Notes: generated by a model not told the origin, from the sequence alone. Positions 47,313 to 58,552 are shown, numbered from the stretch's first letter. The stretch: DNA of 64,000 nucleotides from Bostrychus sinensis (GCA_020698575.1 CM036241.1:33911416-33975415); one strand, 5' to 3'. Translations and numbers: made by a program.

Positions 47313-47959
47313 TATATTTTTTAGAGAGATGACAAAGACTCTCAACCCTACAAAGCCCCAAACAGAGACAATTTAACTAACCACTTGATCCCTGCTTGGT
47401 ATGCGGTTGAAAAGGCAAGATTTCTGAGCTGAAACATGTGTTGAAAGCAGCTATCACTGCTGATGGATGGACAAGTTTTAGTCAAGATCATTACCTCACA
47501 GTAACGCTGCATTATGTCAGGAATGGCCAGGCTCAAGAAAAAGTCCTCAAAACCAAAGCAGTGTACCAAGCACAGACAGAGACAGCTGTAGCAGAGGAGA
47601 CTGATGAGATCTTGGACGAGTATGGTATCAAAGAAAAGGTTGTGGCAGCCACTATTGACAATGCGGCAAACATGGATGTAGCTGTCAAAAAGCTACAAAT
47701 TGTCCTGGCTGTGGATTGTCCTGGCTGTGGATCTCTTAAGACCTCACTGTTGGGTTTGTAAGGTCATGTTACTTCTAAACTTGTATCTTGTTCAAAGATA
47801 AGATATAAAACAAAGTTATAAGCTAATTGACCTGTTTGTTCTCCTTTTTTCCAAATGAGAATCAATAAGAGAATCCATAAAGAATAGAATCATTAAACAG
47901 AATTGAAAATGGAATCATAATCTTAAAAAAACTTTTCAATTCCCATCCCTAGATCTCAG

Positions 47960-48304
47960 ACAGTGTCAGATATTTGGGAAAGTTTAACACAGAGTGTGTC
48001 TTTCTCTCGCAGCACCTCTGTCAGACGTGTGACCGAACCTACAATCTTTGTTGTAGCCAATAGAACATCAGTAACAATGCCTTTCCCAGTTACAAACATA
48101 AAAACATTTCCTCTTTTCCTTTTTAGTTATTAACTACACACTACGCTACAGCAAGCTCTGCTAGCTTTTGGATCACAAGCATTATGATGACATAAACACA
48201 AGCCTGAAATTTTTTCTGTTGGTTGTAGCCATGATAGTTTATGATTTACAAATTTCACAATGTGCTGTGTGAAATACATAAATAAAATAAACTTAAAAAA
48301 GTTT
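47960..48304. other. Flank between hAT element and LINE
   Basis: This is possibly the right part of the older repeat that begins at 44940. No coding or other signal is seen. Confidence 0.3.
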
Positions 48305-48584
48305 TTTTTTTTTTTAATTTTGTTTATCTTGGACAGGGTAACATTTTATACATATACAATATACAGAAGAACAATCAAAATTGTAACATCCAAGAAGGAG
48401 TGGGGGGAAGAAATCTTATTTAACCCCACCCCCATTACTCATCTATACATATTGACATAAGTAAAGAAAAAAATCACTTCCATTTTTCCATAATAATTCT
48501 TATCTGTTATAAACTCTTTTTTCTTTTTTGCTTGGAGACAAGTAACCATATAGTTAAGGATACAGGACCTGAATACTAATACCA

Positions 48585-48735
48585 GCAATGGTAAGAAAAG
48601 CACATACCAGCAATAGTAAGAAAGCACATACAGTACCAGCAATGGTAAAAAAAATAAAAATAAAAAAAAAATAAAAACCTACCAGCGATGGTAAGAGAAG
48701 CAAGTACCATAAGGTAAGAAAAAAAACACATTCTA
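48585..48735 (-). repeat. Tandem repeats in the LINE 3' untranslated region
   Basis: The unit 'taccagcaatggtaagaaaa' with 'gcaca' recurs four to five times with an A-rich interruption. Such variable-number repeats are common in LINE 3' UTRs. Confidence 0.6.
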
Positions 48736-48790
48736 TGATAAGAGATGTTCCAGCAGAACTAGTTTTGCAGAAGACAGTGATGGAATTACC

Positions 48791-50807
48791 TTAGACACTC
48801 TCCATATACTGTGACCAGACCATATTTTTGTAATGTAATTTAAACGTATTGACACTTTGGCATTGCTTGTAGAGTTTGTCCAGACTGTTCCAGAGTTTCA
48901 CTCCACGTACAGACATGCAAAAACTTTTTTTGGTGGTTCTCACTCTAGGCAATTTGAAGTCTCCAGTCACTCTCAAGTTGTGGGTTCTCTCACTCAAAGT
49001 AAATAGTGTTTGCAAATGTTTTGGTAGTAGTTTATGGTATGCTTTAAACATAATAACTGCTGTGTAATACTGAGTAAGGTCTTCAAATTTTAAGAGCTTG
49101 GAATGTATAAAAAGATTATGAGTGTGTTCTAAAAACCCAACTTTGTGGATAATCCGTAGGACTCGTTTCTGTAAAAACATTAAAGGTTTTAGTATAGTTT
49201 GATAAGTATTCCCCCATACCTCAATACAATATGTGAAGTTAGGAAGAATCATTGAGCAATATAATGTACGCAATGCATTGTAATCAAGGTAATATTTTGT
49301 TTTATTTATTATGGAGAGACTTTTGGAGATTTTTGTTTTTATATGTCTAACGTGGGTTTTCCAAGACAATTTATTGTCTATGATGACTCCAAGAAATTTT
49401 GTTTCAGCTACTGTCTCAATTTGAACATTTTCAATCATAATTGGTTGTTTTAAGTTTGTTTTTGCATTTCCAAATAGCATAACTTTAGTTTTGTTTAGAT
49501 TAAGTGATAATTTGTTGAAATCCATCCACTTCTTTATTTTGTCGAGCTTCTTATTTACTGTGCTGATGAGTTCATTATAATCATGACTACTATAGAATAT
49601 ATTTGTATCGTCTGCAAACAATATGAGTTTTCGTGACTGTGATACCTTAAATATGTCATTTATATAAATATTAAACAGTTTTGGTCCCAAAACAGAGCCT
49701 TGGGGAACACCACAAGCAATACCAAGAATATCAGACAACGATGACTCTATTTGTACATATTGTGTTCTTTCACTTAGATAACTTTGAAGCCATTTCCCAG
49801 CAATTCCTCTTATACCATGTTCATGTAATTTTTGAAGTAAGACTGCATGATTAATCATGTCAAAAGCTTTCTTTAAATCAATAAAAATGCCTGTCTATGA
49901 AGTTTTCTAAACATGTATTGAAAAGTTTTTCTAGTATCTTTGAGAACTGAGGTAGCAGAGAAATAGGTCTGTAATTAGTAAAGTCATGTTTGTCTTCACT
50001 TTTGTATATTGGAATTACTTTTGCTATTTTCATTTTGTTGGGAAATTGTCCTGATTGGAAAGATAAGTTACAAATGTGTGTGAAAGGTTTTACAATGTTA
50101 TTAATGACCAGTTTAACTAATCTCATATTTATGTCATGACAGTCACTTGATGATTTACTTTTGCACCTAATAACAATATTCATTACTTCTTTTTCATTTG
50201 TAGGAGAGAGAAACATGGTATAAGGGTTTCTGTCAATATTATTGTTACATTGGGCAGTGTCATTTACATTAATTTTTGCTGCCAACTCAGGACCGATATT
50301 TACAAAGAACTTATTGAAATGATTTGCTACATCTGACCTATTTTTAATTTTATGGTTTTTAACATTGAAGAACTCAAGATATGCTTCCTTATTAGTTTTT
50401 TGTTTAATCAAAGTATTTAATACATTCCACATTCCTTTCATATTGTTTTGATTCTCGTACAACATTCTTCTATAGTATAACTGCTTGCTTGTTCTAATTA
50501 TATCTATTAATTTATTTTTGTACTTTTTATATCTTTGTTCTGCTTCCTTAGTTTTTGTTTTTATAAATATTTTATATAAGTTGTTTTTCTTTTTGCAAGC
50601 ATTAATTATTCCTTTTGTTAGCCATGGACTGTTCTTGCATTTATTGTTTATTTTAGTTTCTTTTAGGGGACAGTGTTTGTTGTAATGAGTCATGAATGTG
50701 TTTAAAAAAATATCATATGCTTTATTGACATCTGTCTCTTCATAAACTTCATTCCAATCCTGAAGCATTAAACTGTTAAACTGTAGTTTAAGTGCTGGTT
50801 TATCCAA
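48791..50807 (-). pseudogene. Jockey/CR1-superfamily reverse transcriptase with internal deletion
   Basis: Two long minus-strand frames cover the protein. The upstream one (50807-49878, 309 codons) holds the region between endonuclease and RT, then IPIYKSEDKHDFTNYRPISL and LLPQFSKILEKLF (RT block 1). The downstream one (readable from about 49890, first Met 49858, 355 codons) holds FIDLKKAFD (first catalytic aspartate), GVPQGSVLGP, the FADD box, SLNLNKTKVMLF, FLGVIIDNKLSW and a C-terminal thumb-like region with FLQKRVLRII. The two frames differ by one base. At the join, FIDRH runs straight into GIFIDLKKAFD, so the block with the usual YGFR motif (some tens of residues) is deleted. The YADD-type site is intact, but without that block the enzyme should be inactive. 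Clade assignment within the superfamily is uncertain. Confidence 0.8.
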
Positions 50808-50844
50808 ACAAGTCTGGTGAGGGTCTATGGGCTTTAGAAACTAG

Positions 50845-50982
50845 CATAAGTACTTTCTGGTTTCACGTGCCTAGGTAGGGCTGTGAGACCAAGCATTTTC
50901 AGTTCTTGAGAAGGGCAGTGCCTCAGCATACAGGATTAATCAAACATGCATGATAGAAACAAATTACTACTCCAGGTACACA
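50845..50982 (+). repeat. Family A element, 3' part
   Basis: Shares 'actttctggtttca', 'gcattttcagttcttgagaa', 'cagcatacaggatta', 'caaacatgcatg' and 'actactccaggta' with the right halves of 32679-33799 and 52829-53431. It begins about 25-40 bp from the 5' end of the LINE. Confidence 0.5.
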
Positions 50983-51399
50983 CTACATTATCACAAAATT
51001 GATACCCGGCTTAAAGATGAAATTAAACAAGTTGTAAGTACTGTAAATTAAGGTCAGTCTGTATCAAATGGAAAATTCAATGTAAAATAGCAGCACAATA
51101 ATTTCTAGGACTGTACGTAGCCATCACACAGATTTAGATGTGACATGATAACCAACCACTACTAGCAAACATTATATATTTATGACAAAATGAAAATATT
51201 CAGGTTGTGCTCCCGGCTACATGAATAAAATATCTTTTTCTCACACCTGGGTTGTAATTTTCAAGATGTAGCCTCGGGTCTTAATTGTTAAACAGTGGCA
51301 CTATAACTCTTCAGAATACAGTCAGTCATTAACCCTTTCTGGTGCAGTTGCTTTCAGCAGAGCGTAATGAAGGAAATGACCCAACCCAACTACAAGTCT
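50983..51399. other. AT-rich flank
   Basis: No recognised feature is present. Confidence 0.3.
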
Positions 51400-51704
51400 T
51401 ACTACTATTACTACTACTCCTACTTCTACTACTAAGACTACTACTGGTGTTGCTACTGCTACTACTGCTACTTCTACAGTATGGTGTTGCTACTTCAACT
51501 CCAACTACTTACCACTGCTGCTACTATTATTACTGCCACCACTGCTACTACTACTCCTTATCCTCCTACTGCTATTACTAATAGCATAATTGATATTACC
51601 AATTTCATCTGCAAATCTTACTGCTACTGCTACTACTACTGGTGCTACTGATACTACTGCAACTACTATTACTGCTGCCACTGCTACTCCTCTTCCTCTT
51701 CCAC

Positions 51705-51747
<43 letters not shown>

Positions 51748-51895
51748 AGATACTGACACTACCAGTTTCAACTGCAAGTTTTATTACCTCTTTTACTACT
51801 GCAACTACTGGTGTTGCTGCTACTACTATTACTTCTACTACTGTTGCTACTGCTTCAACTACTTCTGCTTATACTCTACGGCTAACGCTACTGCG
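51400..51895. repeat. 0.5-kb imperfect trinucleotide tract (CTA/CTG/CTT type)
   Basis: Nearly every triplet is C-T-A or a single-base variant (CTG, CTT, CTC, ATT). A pure run of about 14 CTA units lies at 51705-51747. Period-three sequence keeps several frames open, giving poly-Leu, Thr/Ala-rich and poly-Val frames that are artefacts of the repeat. Confidence 0.9.
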
Positions 51896-51899
51896 GTAA

Positions 51900-52828
51900 G
51901 AAAAGTTAACTAATTTGGACTTTAAAAATCCTCTTAGAAAAAAGCCTTTTATTTTCAGAATTTCCTAAAAAGTCACTTACTTGAGTAAACACATCTACTT
52001 ACACCTCTAATATTAAAGTACATTTGGTGTCCTCATGTTTTGATCAGACTGGTGCATAGATACACAATTGCAGCAGGAAAAACTAGGGCTGAGACTGTTT
52101 TCATTCATTGCTGTGATGGTGCAGAATAATAATGCAGCCTGCAGGGATCACTGCTCAAACATACTACAGCACGGCCATAACGGTGTTTTCACAGAAGTGT
52201 TTGATGTTGACTTCTTTAGACACTGCCGCAGCTTGACACACAAACTCATATTTATTCACTCACCAAGTCCATTTTGCTGCTCTGGTATGCATACATATGA
52301 GGTGGAAAAGCCTTGTGGGAGTGGCCTATTGTCAATATTCGAAACTTCACAATGGCCTTGTCTCAAGCCTCCTCTCACTCCTACACTACAACTTGGATAA
52401 CCACACTTCTATGTTGTGAAAACTACGGCCTGTTAATATGAAACTTTTACCGTGACATATTCTGACCTTTTTTAATGTCACTCTGGAGATATGGTGCAGA
52501 ACGCATGCATTATGAAAGCCTTTAGTGTGTTGAAAATACTTTTTTTCCTTGGTACTCATCCATGTCTGGTTTAGTTACCATATGCAAAACTCCAGCAGAG
52601 CTGAAAGGGTAAGTATTTTCAAAATGTCACCAGGATTCATCTTTTTTGGTAGAAAAGTCAACAAGTTATGAGCTAACTTTATAACAACTTCACATTTGTT
52701 ACTGTGATATAAATTCATTAAACATCAGTTGGGTACATTGTAATGTGATATAGGACACTGTGCACTGCTGGCTATGGGGCGCTGAAGACAGTAAGCTGAA
52801 AATGATAAAGGGGCTGCTGCCACAATTG
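51900..52828. other. Unassigned DNA
   Basis: No repeat end, RNA or coding signal is recognised. Confidence 0.3.
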
Positions 52829-53431
52829 ATAAAAGGCACATTTAATGCTTTTTAAAGCTTTTTGAAATTGATTTGGACATATTTTTGCTTCTTTTGGGGA
52901 GCTGTTTCACTTTGCAGAAAATGCTTAAATTAGGTGCCCGTCATTTTAAAGCCCTGGTAGTCGACCCCATCAGTTCGTCAGCTCTGGTCTCTATGCTCTT
53001 TGCAGTCACCATAGGTTTTATCGGCTCTGCTGTAGTGAAGGATTACATGGTTGAGGCTTTTTTTTTTTTAAGCCCTCTAATGACATTTCTGCCTCTTGAT
53101 CGTCTGCAAGTTCACGCATGAATAAAGTTGGGAGGATTTGAGTTCAGGCATAAGAGTAGACTCTTTAAATGCTTGTATTGAAAGGTGGGAATAGTCATGA
53201 TAAAATTGCTAATTAGCATGACTATTAGCAACATGAAGCTAACAGATAAATAAGCTGACTGTCTCGTTGCGGCCTTGGTTTAAACACTGAAGTTATCAAA
53301 ATGTGTCTGGTGACAATGTATGTGATTTAAAAACTATCTTCCTGTCTATGCAGAGCAGTGAGACTGCACATTTTCAGCTCCTGAGAAAGACAGCACCTCA
53401 CTGTACAGGATTACTCAAACATGCGTATTTA
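52829..53431 (+). mobile_element. Family A element, second long copy
   Basis: Aligns block by block with 32679-33799: 'gctttttgaaattgatttgg', 'ggggagctgttt', 'aatgcttaaatt', 'gctaattagcatgactatta' with 'gcaacatgaagctaac', 'gagcagtgagac', 'cattttcagctcctgagaaa' and 'caggattactcaaacatgc'. About 200 bp after 52940 ('ggtagtcgaccccatcagtt' onward) do not align well and may be copy-specific. The right terminus is truncated. Confidence 0.55.
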
Positions 53432-54100
53432 AGTTTTTTTAAACTTCAATAAAATAATAACTTCAGATAAAGAATTAAAACAGCATCATTCTTTATTTTT
53501 GGATAATCACTTTTTATCATCCCGCATTATTCTATTACAATTTGCAACAGTTTTTGTATTCCTTTTTTAATTATCCTTTAGAATAGAAACACAGTTACCA
53601 AAGTAATATGATATAGGGCACTTACTTTGTTTGGGTCATCAGTGCAGTAAAGTCACATGCGGACAAAATTTAGATTTGCCAACAGCAACAAACACTTGGC
53701 AACATGGCAACATCAAAAAACATAACATATGCTGCTATACATTTACAAAACAGAAAAATCCTTCCACTTTTTAATTTTTTATCGTGGCGGTTTGTTTTTC
53801 ACCTATGTCATATGAGTTGTTGCTTTGGTTGGCTTAAACAAATCAGGTAGCCAGAAACTAGCTGGCACTTCCCTTTGTGTAACTCTATGTTTTATCAATT
53901 CTTAATCTTTTGATAAGACTTTTAATAATGACAATTTATAAAACATATTTTGTCCTAACTTGCTTTAGACCTCCTGCTTTACTACAGTACTTTGCAATAA
54001 GAATTAAACTTACACACCCTTTGAGGACACACAAAACACTCGCATGCACTTGTAAAAGCCTCGACAGGCAACAATAGCTGAAGAGGGACACCTGCTTGCC
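53432..54100. other. AT-rich DNA
   Basis: No recognised feature is present. Confidence 0.3.
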
Positions 54101-54106
54101 TGGTTC

Positions 54107-54134
54107 ACCCTCCTCCTCCTCCTCCTCCTCCTCC
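54107..54134. repeat. (CCT)n microsatellite
   Basis: About nine CCT units at the start of the GC-richer region. Confidence 0.85.
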
Positions 54135-54139
54135 ATTCC

Positions 54140-56279
54140 CTCCATTAGGATTCAGTTCAGGGCTCGACTCTGTCTCTGTGAGTAGGTTAGCCATGCGTGT
54201 CATGGCCAAATCCTGGGACTCATAATGAACTGTGTGTGTGCGCGCTTGCTGATTCACTTCCTCTCCCCATCCTACCATCCACCTTGCTATCTCTCCCTCC
54301 ATCTCCTCCTCCACCTCTTCCTGGTTGGCGGCGTGTCGGCGCTCTGACACACTCACTCCCTCACTAGAAAGCCACGCAGACACACACCTCCACGATGTGT
54401 CACTAGCCTCTCCACCTGCCTCTGCTTCTCGTCATTCTGCCATCACTCTTCCATCTACCTACACTTTCTCCCAGACTTCTCTTGCCATAAAACATCCTTT
54501 TTTTGTGTGTTCGCTTTCTGTTTAGTTCCCCACCTCCTGCCCATGTGCTCTCTCTCTACCCCCCTACGCTCTGTGTCACTGCTTCGGCGAAGAAAGAAAA
54601 ATGCTCCCGCAAGAGAAAGAGACACAAGAGAAAGACAGAGACGGAGAAAAGAAACGCCAGAGTCCAAGATAGAGCAAGTGTTTCGGGTGCAAAGACACAC
54701 AACTCCTCTCTGATGGAATACCCCGGACCAGGCAGGCTGAACAAGAAGTAGAGAAGGACTGGGAAGAAATTTGGAAAGCGGACAGCCAGCGCTCACCTCA
54801 CTAGGGTATGGACACAAAAAAGAACAAAAAACATTCAAAAACATGCTCATTTCTTTAACAACTTGAATCTGTCCCTTTTGGCAACTTTCATTTGATCTGC
54901 TCTCTACATTACACTGTCTTCGCTCGTGTCCACAGGCTGTGTTTGTGACTTTAACTAATTGTAAAACTATTCTGCGGACTCTGGCAGAGAAGAGACTTTC
55001 TATTCCCTTCCATTTCGTTTCCATTCTAATTAATTCCCCCCTGCGCAGACCCTCAAAGAGGCTCTCTCTCGACGCTCTGCCTCTGCCTCTCTGTACTGTC
55101 TTCACTGTTTTCCCCCCTCTCCCTCTCTCCATCTGTCTGCCTTTGAGAAGCAAATAATTGGATGTGGAGATTGGCTTTTCTGTGGCTGAGCCGGAGGATT
55201 GGGGCTCGCACAAACACACAAAGACAGCGCGCATGGAAACACACACCTGGAGCTGTGAGAGAGCGCGTGAGAGCCGGACGCACTGGAGAGAAAATCTCCA
55301 CTTTATGAAGTCAGTTTCACAGAATAGCACCGGCTTTATTCAGTGTTTCACTGGTACAAATCCAGCAACAAGGCAGAATCCAATGTCTCTTAGAAGTTTT
55401 TTTTTTATAGGTTTATAATGCAGATTAGTGCCTGTGTGCAAAATCACTTTTTATTTTAGGGACTACTTTTAGAAAGCAATGAGGAAATGTGGTGATTTTT
55501 AGCTTTGGCAAACTCAGAAAATGCACTTGATCAATTGACAAGCCATTCTTGGACAATGGTTTTTCCCCGTTGGTGCTATCAGCTCAACTTTAACTTTTTT
55601 TGTAAATATTGGATCATGAAAATGCAAAATCAAAACTAATTGTATTAATCCAACCATGGTCAAAAAGCAAGGAGCAAGTTAGATATGACAGTCACTATTC
55701 TTGTCCCCATTCAAGACAATGGTTTGGACAGTCAATGGTTTGCTTTGGTTTGTAAATTTAGACTTCTCTTCACCAAATCAACTTCATTCAGCTTCTGCCT
55801 GCGTTTTAACAATTGCTATTTCTCAAAAACTTCACCACCTCCCATACCGTGATTGAAGGCCAACTTTGAAAGTGATACATTTTCCGTTGTACCAAACAGA
55901 ATGAGGAGCCAGCTTAAGAAAGAAGAGAGTGTCTGAGTGACCTTTGAGGAGATTAGTGTCGGCGGTATTTCCCTGGAGAGAGAGGGATGAAGAAGCGAAG
56001 AGTCTTGAGGAGCTTCTGAGAGCCCCAGACATGAGAAGTGCTGTAATGCTGTGCTGCTAGAACACACATCCCCACTTAGGCCAGATGAACAGGACTCTTG
56101 GCTACACTCACTGTACGCTGTGGGGCAGGACGCCAAAAAGGAGCTCTTCCGGAACCCCCCCCCCACACACACACACACACACACCTTTACAAAACAGAGG
56201 GGAACACCACTTTTCATTCATATTTGTCACTTTTCTCTTGTTTGTACTTCACTATTCACTTTCTCTTTCTGTCTCTCCT
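54140..56279 (+). other. GC-richer, pyrimidine-rich region, possible upstream promoter/5' UTR DNA
   Basis: From 54140 the composition changes to CT-rich and AG-rich blocks with CpGs. The stretch 54570-54800 is a purine-rich transcript-like segment ('gaagaaagaaaaatgctccc', then 'gagacggagaaaagaaacgc') resembling vertebrate 5' untranslated sequence. The stretch 55170-55310 ('gaccggacg'-like, 'gagagccggacgcactggag') is similar. No long conserved frame is present. A 291-codon minus-strand frame at 54455-55330 has no domain and follows the skewed composition. An alternative first exon in this block is possible but unproven. Confidence 0.3.
56165..56184. repeat. (CA)n microsatellite after a C-run
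   Basis: A run of about ten C precedes about ten CA units. Confidence 0.9.
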
Positions 56280-56550
56280 TTTCACCTTCCCGCCCAGCCG
56301 CCACCACCACCTCCTCCTCCTCCTCCTCCTCTTCCCACCTCCTCCCACCTCAGCTGCTTAGCTCCATCCAGTCGGCTCTCATTGTCCTCACACACCTCAG
56401 CGACGGCGGGGCAGGCAGGCAAGCAGGCAGGCGGGACTGTCTGTGTGTGTGTGTTCATGAGGCTTGTGAGGACTGGGGGGTGTGCGAAGCCGGTCATTGC
56501 TCTAGCGCACCAGCACAAAAAACGGCGAGCCAGCCAGCAACCACTCTGAG
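56280..56550 (+). other. Candidate non-coding first exon (5' UTR) with strong splice donor
   Basis: The segment is GC- and CpG-rich ('cagcgacggcggggcaggca', 'tgtgcgaagccgg', 'aacggcgagccagccagcaa') and ends 'ctctgag' followed by 'gtgagtaag' at 56551, a near-perfect donor site. Upstream lie 'cttcccgcccagccgcc' (Sp1-like) and a (CCT)n/(CCA)n block at 56295-56345. No ATG with a convincing frame precedes the donor. I infer a non-coding first exon of a gene whose coding part lies beyond the window to the right. The gene cannot be named. Confidence 0.4.
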
Positions 56551-56559
56551 GTGAGTAAG
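56551..56559 (+). promoter_or_regulatory. Candidate splice donor
   Basis: The sequence around the junction is 'ctgag|gtgagtaag', matching the vertebrate donor consensus at nearly all positions. Confidence 0.4.
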
Positions 56560-58552
56560 GTCTACTTGACACATTGTATATACAGACGTGTACTTTAAAC
56601 TTTCTTTCATACTTTGGTTGAATCTTACTTGTGATTTTTGGAGTGTGTTGGTGAAGTCCAGTTGGGGTAGTGCTGTTTGTCTTTGTGCTAAGAGGAGTCA
56701 GAGGTGGGACAGTGGCATTTGAGCGGCTGTGGTATCGGATATGGTTACTACATTGTGGTTTTAGGCTGGTATGTGTGTATGCGTGTGTGTGTGTGTGCAA
56801 TTGTGTGTGTAGCCAGAGGGGAAGTTCGGCTCTCTCCGTACGTGCTCTGCTTGTGAATTACTGACCGTGGCTGGAGTCTTGCACCCTGCCAGCTCACACC
56901 GAGCCTTTGGAAGACTCCTCTGCATTGTTCCGCTTCCCTTTTGCATCTCTTATATTTCTACCTCAAGTTCAGAGGAAGCTCCAAACGCATAGTAAACAGT
57001 GAGCTGTGTTTTCTTCCTGTATCCCTTGCTCTATTTCTCATCACCATGCTTCACACACCCATATACACCCATAGTGAGACAGATTTAAAATATTTCCCGA
57101 CGGGCTGGAGTGGCGAACAGAAATAGATCTAATTCTAAATCAGGACGGAGAGAGCTGGGCTGAGGCTCGACACCCTTCCTCCTCTCTCCACAGCCAGCAG
57201 CAACACTTCCACTCCCCCCCACCCCACCCCCCCAAAAAAAAAAAAAAGTTAAAAGATCTGCTGCAAATTTCAATTATCTGAAGTGACGCCATAGTGTGAA
57301 ATAGCGCTGAAACACTGCCAAACCCACACACTTTGCCCTGGGTGCTGGACATTGGAGGCGTTATGACAAAAGACTATCTCAGTTTTGGAAGGATTTGGGG
57401 AATTTTAGGTGATTGCGTCGGGGGAAAGAAAAATAATAAAAATAAACCCATAAGGTGATTAGGTCTGCTTCTCTTTTATATCAGCTTTTGGAGAGTTTAA
57501 GTCACATGGATTTGTCGGTTCCACTTCTTAGTTGCTACAGTAGCTGGCTGCGGTGGAGAAAGCAGCCGGATTAAGCCCCTAAGACTGGAGTTAAGATACG
57601 GATCTAGACTTGATGAGGTCTTTGCCGCCCTGTCTCTGAGCCTACCTGTCTTTCCGTCTGTCTGTCTGTATAAGTCTGTAAGCTCTGGGATAGGTCACGG
57701 CCCGCTAGCTGCCTCGAGCCCTCCTGGAGAGAGAGAAAGAAAAAGACCACAATCTGGGGATGTGTGTGTGTGTGCATTCATATGTCAAAGTGTGAGTTTG
57801 TGGCGAGCAGATAAACGGGACGGCTGGGAGGAGGGATAAGGAGTGCTGGACTGGAGGTGTAGGATAAGCAGCACCTGGCTTTGAAAGGGGGAGGGTAAAG
57901 ATTCACAAGGGTAGATGTAAACGGGCGATTCTGGGGTTGGCGTTGGCACACGAGTGAAGCCTCCGGTATCTACCTACGGGCAAGAGCGGACGTCATGACC
58001 GGCCCACCTCTCCCTCTCTCATCAAGCACAGTCAGACAGCAAAGAACAAAAGAAGACATTATACATGCGAGCCCTGCTCTGTGCATCAGGAAGCAGAGGA
58101 GGAAATTGGAACAAGCAAAGGGATGAGTAAAACCCTTATCAAATCATATAAAACAGAAAACAACACAGCAGTCAAACAATAAAACATCTTATTCTCATCA
58201 ATAAGTGTGCAATTACAGGTGAAGACATTCCTACTTTTCATTGTGAATGTTCCACTTAACACTCTAACCAGTCTGCCAGACCTCTGCCTGAAGAGAACAT
58301 CAATATTTATGTGAAAAGATACTAACTGCTACTTTGCTTCCTAAACCTGCTACTATGCATGCCTATTACAACAATTAGCCTGTGCAAACAGAGGTGAGAT
58401 CTCACTGCAACAATAAAAAGCTCAGTTTTATCTCAACATGCAAACTTGGTAAATTGAAAAGAAAAAGCAATGATTTCAAAAATACCAGACAAGGCATTGA
58501 GGTAACGCCCAAATCTCAACTCCTTCACAGAATATAAGTCTGCTGGACAAGT
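56560..58552 (+). other. Presumed first intron and further 5'-UTR-like DNA
   Basis: Contains a TG run near 56765-56810, a C/A-run at 57210-57246 and GC-richer blocks at 57520-57760 and 57880-58120 with CpGs ('gcggacgtcatgaccggccc') that resemble regulatory or untranslated DNA. A CREB-like 'gacgtcat' lies near 57988. From 58120 the sequence is AT-rich again. Confidence 0.25.

Larger units (their letters stand above)
45590..47760 (+). pseudogene. hAT (ZBED-like) transposase fragments, split by the Tc1-like insertion
   Basis: Before the insertion, 45595-45655 reads KFVVKGLHLFATVDAPDF, the conserved stretch that follows the BED zinc finger in hAT transposases. After the insertion, 47324-47440 reads REMTKTLNP and then, in shifted frames, LTNHLIPAWYAVEKA. 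An open frame at 47438-47760 contains ITADGWTSFSQDHYLTVTLHYV, the hAT block with the first catalytic aspartate (TADGWTS), and VAATIDNAANMDVAVKKLQ, where the second aspartate (DNA-x-N) would be. The BED finger is not clearly readable, frames are shifted, and the region with the last catalytic glutamate and the hATC dimerisation domain is deleted. No functional product is expected. A ZBED-like host gene is less likely because terminal repeats surround it. Confidence 0.75.
45118..47951 (+). mobile_element. hAT transposon, internally deleted and interrupted by a Tc1-like element
   Basis: The left end 'cagggatgagaatcg' and the complement of the right end 'tagggatgggaattg' form the terminal inverted repeat. 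The flanks 'gatatcag' (45110-45117) and 'gatctcag' (47952-47959) agree at seven of eight bases, the 8-bp target duplication of hAT elements. Just inside the left end a perfect 10-bp hairpin lies at 45135-45159. Transposase-derived coding pieces flank the inserted Tc1-like element. The region coding for the C-terminal catalytic and dimerisation part is absent after about 47750, so the element was already defective. Without the insertion it would be about 1.26 kb. Confidence 0.8.
48305..50820 (-). mobile_element. Jockey/CR1-type LINE, 5'-truncated
   Basis: A minus-strand non-LTR retrotransposon. The 3' end at about 48305 carries a poly(A) tail (seen as a T-run) preceded by a UTR with 'gggtggggttaaataagatt'. 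The reverse transcriptase fills 48791-50807. The endonuclease and any ORF1 are missing beyond 50820, where family A sequence begins. No target-site duplication was identified. The low number of lesions suggests a fairly recent insertion. Confidence 0.8.

Noticed and set aside
51342..51913. Several frames encoding poly-Leu, poly-Val and Thr-rich peptides
   Set aside because: They are by-products of the trinucleotide tract, open in both strands and several frames.
54455..55330. 291-codon minus-strand open frame
   Set aside because: It follows the skewed CT/AG composition of a presumed 5' UTR region, has no recognisable domain, and overlaps other equally long-looking frames on both strands.
56051..56800. 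Overlapping frames of 154-172 codons on both strands
   Set aside because: They are caused by CA, CCT and TG simple repeats; no domain, and a strong splice donor lies inside.
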